This document shows positions 61,762-64,000 of a stretch of 64,000 nucleotides of DNA, in pieces (positions within the stretch are counted from its first letter, which is position 1; each line of letters begins with the position of its first letter). Both the position numbers and the translations under genes were made by a program. The notes under the pieces are model-generated. The model saw only the letters and a list, made by a program, of their open reading frames with translations, was not told the DNA's origin and ran no database searches. Source of the DNA: Planctomycetota bacterium (GTDB lineage Bacteria > Planctomycetota > SZUA-567 > H5-PLA8); contig JAOSKN010000002.1 of the NCBI GenBank assembly GCA_027493525.1, positions 1,158,288-1,222,287 of the forward strand. The letters are read 5' to 3'.

Positions 61762-61838
61762 CGGGGCGTGGCGCAGTTTGGTAGCGCGTCTGACTGGGGG
61801 TCAGAAGGTCGCAGGTTCAAATCCTGTCGCCCCGACCA
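61762..61838 (+). tRNA. tRNA-Pro (anticodon GGG)
   Basis: Full cloverleaf: acceptor CGGGGCG/CGCCCCG, D-loop with AGTTTGGTA, anticodon stem TCTGA/TCAGA with loop CTGGGGG (anticodon GGG), T-arm GCAGG TTCAAAT CCTGT. Discriminator A and encoded CCA; 77 bases with CCA. It diverges from the tRNA-Val gene 150 bases away. Confidence 0.95.
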
Positions 61839-61944
61839 AATTAAGTTCTCGTAAGTCCGTACCGTCGTTCACACTTCTGCAACGCCCCTTCGGGCGCCGG
61901 CCACCGGCGCGACAATTTTTATTCTCTGGCGCCGTTTGCCCCGT

Positions 61945-64000
61945 TTACTTCGCGCTCTTCAAGGCCTCCAGTCCCGCCATGAAGGCTTCTTTCTTCAGCA
62001 GCACCTCGTAATTGAGGCTCGACTTCGCCTTGCCTTCCGCGTCGAGAGCCACGACGGCCGGAACTTCGCTGACCCCGAGATCCTGCGCGAGTTTGGCGTT
62101 TTCTTCGACGGTGAGGCTGACGAACTGGAAACTCCTGGCCAGTTCGGCCTTCACCGCGGCGTCGGCAAGCGTGGTCGCCTCGGCCTTCTTGCAGGTCGCG
62201 CAGGTCGGGCTGTAGAACTTGACCAGCAGGGGGACCTTGCGCCGGCGGGCTTCTGCGCGGGCAAACTCCAGATCCTGCTCCTTCGAGACCGAGGCTTCAA
62301 GCTTCGCGCCGCCCTCCAGGGCCAGGACCAGCGTGGGGCGGAACGTGAAGTCGGGGTGCTCGCTCGAGCAGAGCGCGGCCCAGCCGCCGCCCTGTTGAAT
62401 CAGCACCAGGCCGTGGTTTTCCAGCTTGCCCGAGACCCAGGCGCGGACGGTCTCGGTGAGGTCCAGCGAGACCAGGCGGTACAGTTCGTCCTTCGCCGGG
62501 AAATTGCTCACATCCATCGAGCCGGCGGCGTCGGGATAGCGGTCCTCCTGCGTATCTTCGCAGCCGCCCTGCTTCCAGAAGAGGATCTCCTGCGACTCGG
62601 GCTTGCCCTTGTTGCCCTTGTAAAAAGGCCCGTACCAGGAGCAGTGCAGACCGTCCCGCGGGACTTCATTCCAGGGGCGGCGCACCGCGAAGGCTTCGAC
62701 CTTGGCGTCCGCGCCGGACTTCGCATAGGGGACGTTGGAGACGGTGAAGCGCAGGGCCGCGCCCGCGATCTTGGCGTCGCGCGGAACGTTTGAAAGGTCG
62801 ATCCGGATCAGGGCGCGGCTGGGCGCGTTCTTGCCCGGGGCCTGGCCGACTTCGAGGTAATGTTCGGCTCCGTAATTGGCGATCCTCGAGTCCCAGTGCA
62901 TGGTGCTGCTGGTCATGTAGCAGTCGGCGATGGGCGCGGGAACCAGGGGTTCGTCGGGAAAGGTCTTCGCGTTGCGGGCCTCGCCTTCGGCGCGGCGGAG
63001 GCTGGCCAGTTGCGACGAGGCCCCGAACTTCGCCTTCAGCGCCGTGTACGCCGGATCGACGACGGGCTTGCCGAACTCGGGGTTCAGGATCTCCACCGGG
63101 AAGAGGTACTCGGCTTTGCCGCCGGCGTACTCGGTGCGGGCCATGCGGATCACGACCTCATGCGTGCCGGGCGGCACGCGGCGCGGGACCTGCATCGACT
63201 GGCTGAAGGACCCTGCGCAGCCGCAGCCGCCGATAAAGGGGATCTCTTCCGCCGCCGCGCCGTCGGCCGAGCGCACGCGCAGGCTCAGCTTGGGCAGTCC
63301 TCCGGGCGCCTGGCTGTGATAGAAGCACAGGCGGTGGCTCGGGTCGTCGCCCACCAGGCTGACGAACATGCTGACCGAGGCCTGCCCGCCGGCGGTCCAC
63401 GTCCCCAGCGGGTCGCCCGCCGCGGCGAGCCCCTTCGTCTTCTTGCGCCCCTGGCCTTCCGAAACGTAGACGAACGGCAGCGCCGGGCCGCCGAAGCGAT
63501 AGACCGGCGCGTCCGCCAGCGAAGGGCTGTCGGCGATCTGGAGATTGCCCGGCAGCAGCCCGACCGAGTACCCCGCCTGTCTCTTCCCGCCGTTCGGGTC
63601 GGGGAACGCGACGCTCAGCCGCGTCTGCCAGTGGTACTTCCCGTTTTCCATCTTGTACTCGAAGCTGTAGGTCCGCTCGCTGCCGGGCTCCTGGACCTGG
63701 ATCTTGAACGGTGCGGCGAGCTTCTCGTCGGCTTCGCTCAGATCGCCGTTGAGGTTGCGGTCCATGTAGAGCGTGTCGTAGCCGGTGCCGGTCCCCTGCG
63801 ACTCGTCCCAGATCTGCACCATGGCCTGGGTCTTCAGGTCGCCGAGCGCCCAGATCGTATAGCGCGGCTTCTCGCTCTTGAGTTCCGGCGCCTTCTTGAG
63901 CGTGCGCGGAACCCAGGAGAAATCCTCGGGCGCATAGGTCTTCACCTGCGCGAAGCCTTCTTCCGCGCAGACGGCGGCGGAGGCGAGTCCGAAGAGCAGC
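61945..64000 (-). CDS. Secreted DNRLRE-type protein with C-terminal thioredoxin fold, 5' end outside the window
   Basis: At least 684 residues; the frame stays open to base 64000 and shows the end of a signal peptide (LLFGLASAAVCAEEG), so the true start lies just beyond the window. The middle (about residues 345-560 of the visible part) resembles a DNRLRE-type beta domain, as in secreted, often extracellular-matrix-related proteins (HWDSRIANYGAEHYLEVGQA ... SRALIRIDLSNVP). The C-terminal ~120 residues are thioredoxin-like with the motif SPTCATCKKAE (CxxC) and the cis-Pro segment VSEVPAVV. It is likely a secreted redox protein; the target is unknown. It is co-directional with tRNA-Val but separated from it. 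Confidence 0.78.
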   Translation of the reverse strand, partial: LLFGLASAAVCAEEGFAQVKTYAPEDFSWVPRTLKKAPELKSEKPRYTIWALGDLKTQAMVQIWDESQGTGTGYDTLYMDRNLNGDLSEADEKLAAPFKIQVQEPGSERTYSFEYKMENGKYHWQTRLSVAFPDPNGGKRQAGYSVGLLPGNLQIADSPSLADAPVYRFGGPALPFVYVSEGQGRKKTKGLAAAGDPLGTWTAGGQASVSMFVSLVGDDPSHRLCFYHSQAPGGLPKLSLRVRSADGAAAEEIPFIGGCGCAGSFSQSMQVPRRVPPGTHEVVIRMARTEYAGGKAEYLFPVEILNPEFGKPVVDPAYTALKAKFGASSQLASLRRAEGEARNAKTFPDEPLVPAPIADCYMTSSTMHWDSRIANYGAEHYLEVGQAPGKNAPSRALIRIDLSNVPRDAKIAGAALRFTVSNVPYAKSGADAKVEAFAVRRPWNEVPRDGLHCSWYGPFYKGNKGKPESQEILFWKQGGCEDTQEDRYPDAAGSMDVSNFPAKDELYRLVSLDLTETVRAWVSGKLENHGLVLIQQGGGWAALCSSEHPDFTFRPTLVLALEGGAKLEASVSKEQDLEFARAEARRRKVPLLVKFYSPTCATCKKAEATTLADAAVKAELARSFQFVSLTVEENAKLAQDLGVSEVPAVVALDAEGKAKSSLNYEVLLKKEAFMAGLEALKSAK

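Overview
The window is 64 kb of GC-rich, gene-dense bacterial DNA. I read about 48 protein genes and two tRNA genes in it. I see no rRNA, CRISPR array or intact transposon. The mix of families suggests a free-living member of the Planctomycetota or a related PVC-type lineage, probably known from environmental sequence. The evidence is a small ECF sigma factor overlapping a FecR-type gene, DUF4091/GH123-like and other secreted carbohydrate-active proteins, many Gfo/Idh/MocA dehydrogenases and AP-endonuclease-type sugar isomerases, secreted squalene-cyclase-like repeat proteins, and a giant DUF11/gingipain-type protein. The lineage is inferred from gene content only.

Left part (1-10 kb): a GntR-type regulator cut by the window edge diverges from an HpaB-type flavin monooxygenase. 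They share a perfect 24-bp palindrome that covers both predicted -10 boxes. An ABC exporter pair follows, then a two-gene operon on the minus strand for large secreted glycosidase-like proteins.

10-17.2 kb: the most interesting block. ApbE (FAD:protein FMN transferase) is followed on the minus strand by two tandem copies of a cassette. Each cassette is a secreted TPR protein with a C-terminal FMN-binding domain plus a membrane polyferredoxin that looks like a NapH-NapG fusion. I read this as a duplicated electron-transfer module with covalently flavinylated carriers outside the cytoplasmic membrane.

17.2-30 kb: ECF sigma/FecR pair, plant-type acyl-ACP desaturase, DUF1015 protein, a sugar-catabolic operon (TIM-barrel isomerase, Gfo/Idh/MocA, TIM-barrel isomerase) opposite an AraC regulator, a DMT transporter and a PQQ-type beta-propeller protein. 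A MITE/REP-like palindromic element lies before the sigma gene.

30-38 kb: one giant secreted gene with DUF11 repeats, a tandem-duplicated domain inserted inside one DUF11 repeat, and a C-terminal peptidase C25 domain. It is interrupted by an apparent 1-nt frameshift near 31352.

38-52 kb: an XRE regulator with a degenerate S24 domain, a secreted alpha/alpha-barrel protein, a nitrilase, a DUF1028 protein, a radical SAM protein, a lipoprotein, a LysM protein, a Gfo/Idh/MocA protein, a Fur-family regulator, an FKBP isomerase, two squalene-cyclase-like secreted proteins, an SGNH hydrolase and a methyltransferase.

52-61 kb: a minus-strand sugar-nucleotide/glycosyltransferase operon (GDP-fucose-synthase-like, STELLO-like glycosyltransferase, polytopic membrane protein, GT2, epimerase, Gfo/Idh/MocA), an aldehyde dehydrogenase, and a divergent GmhA-like isomerase. 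The window ends with divergent tRNA-Val and tRNA-Pro and a secreted thioredoxin-fold/DNRLRE protein whose 5' end lies outside. Most long antisense ORFs are high-GC shadows and were left out.
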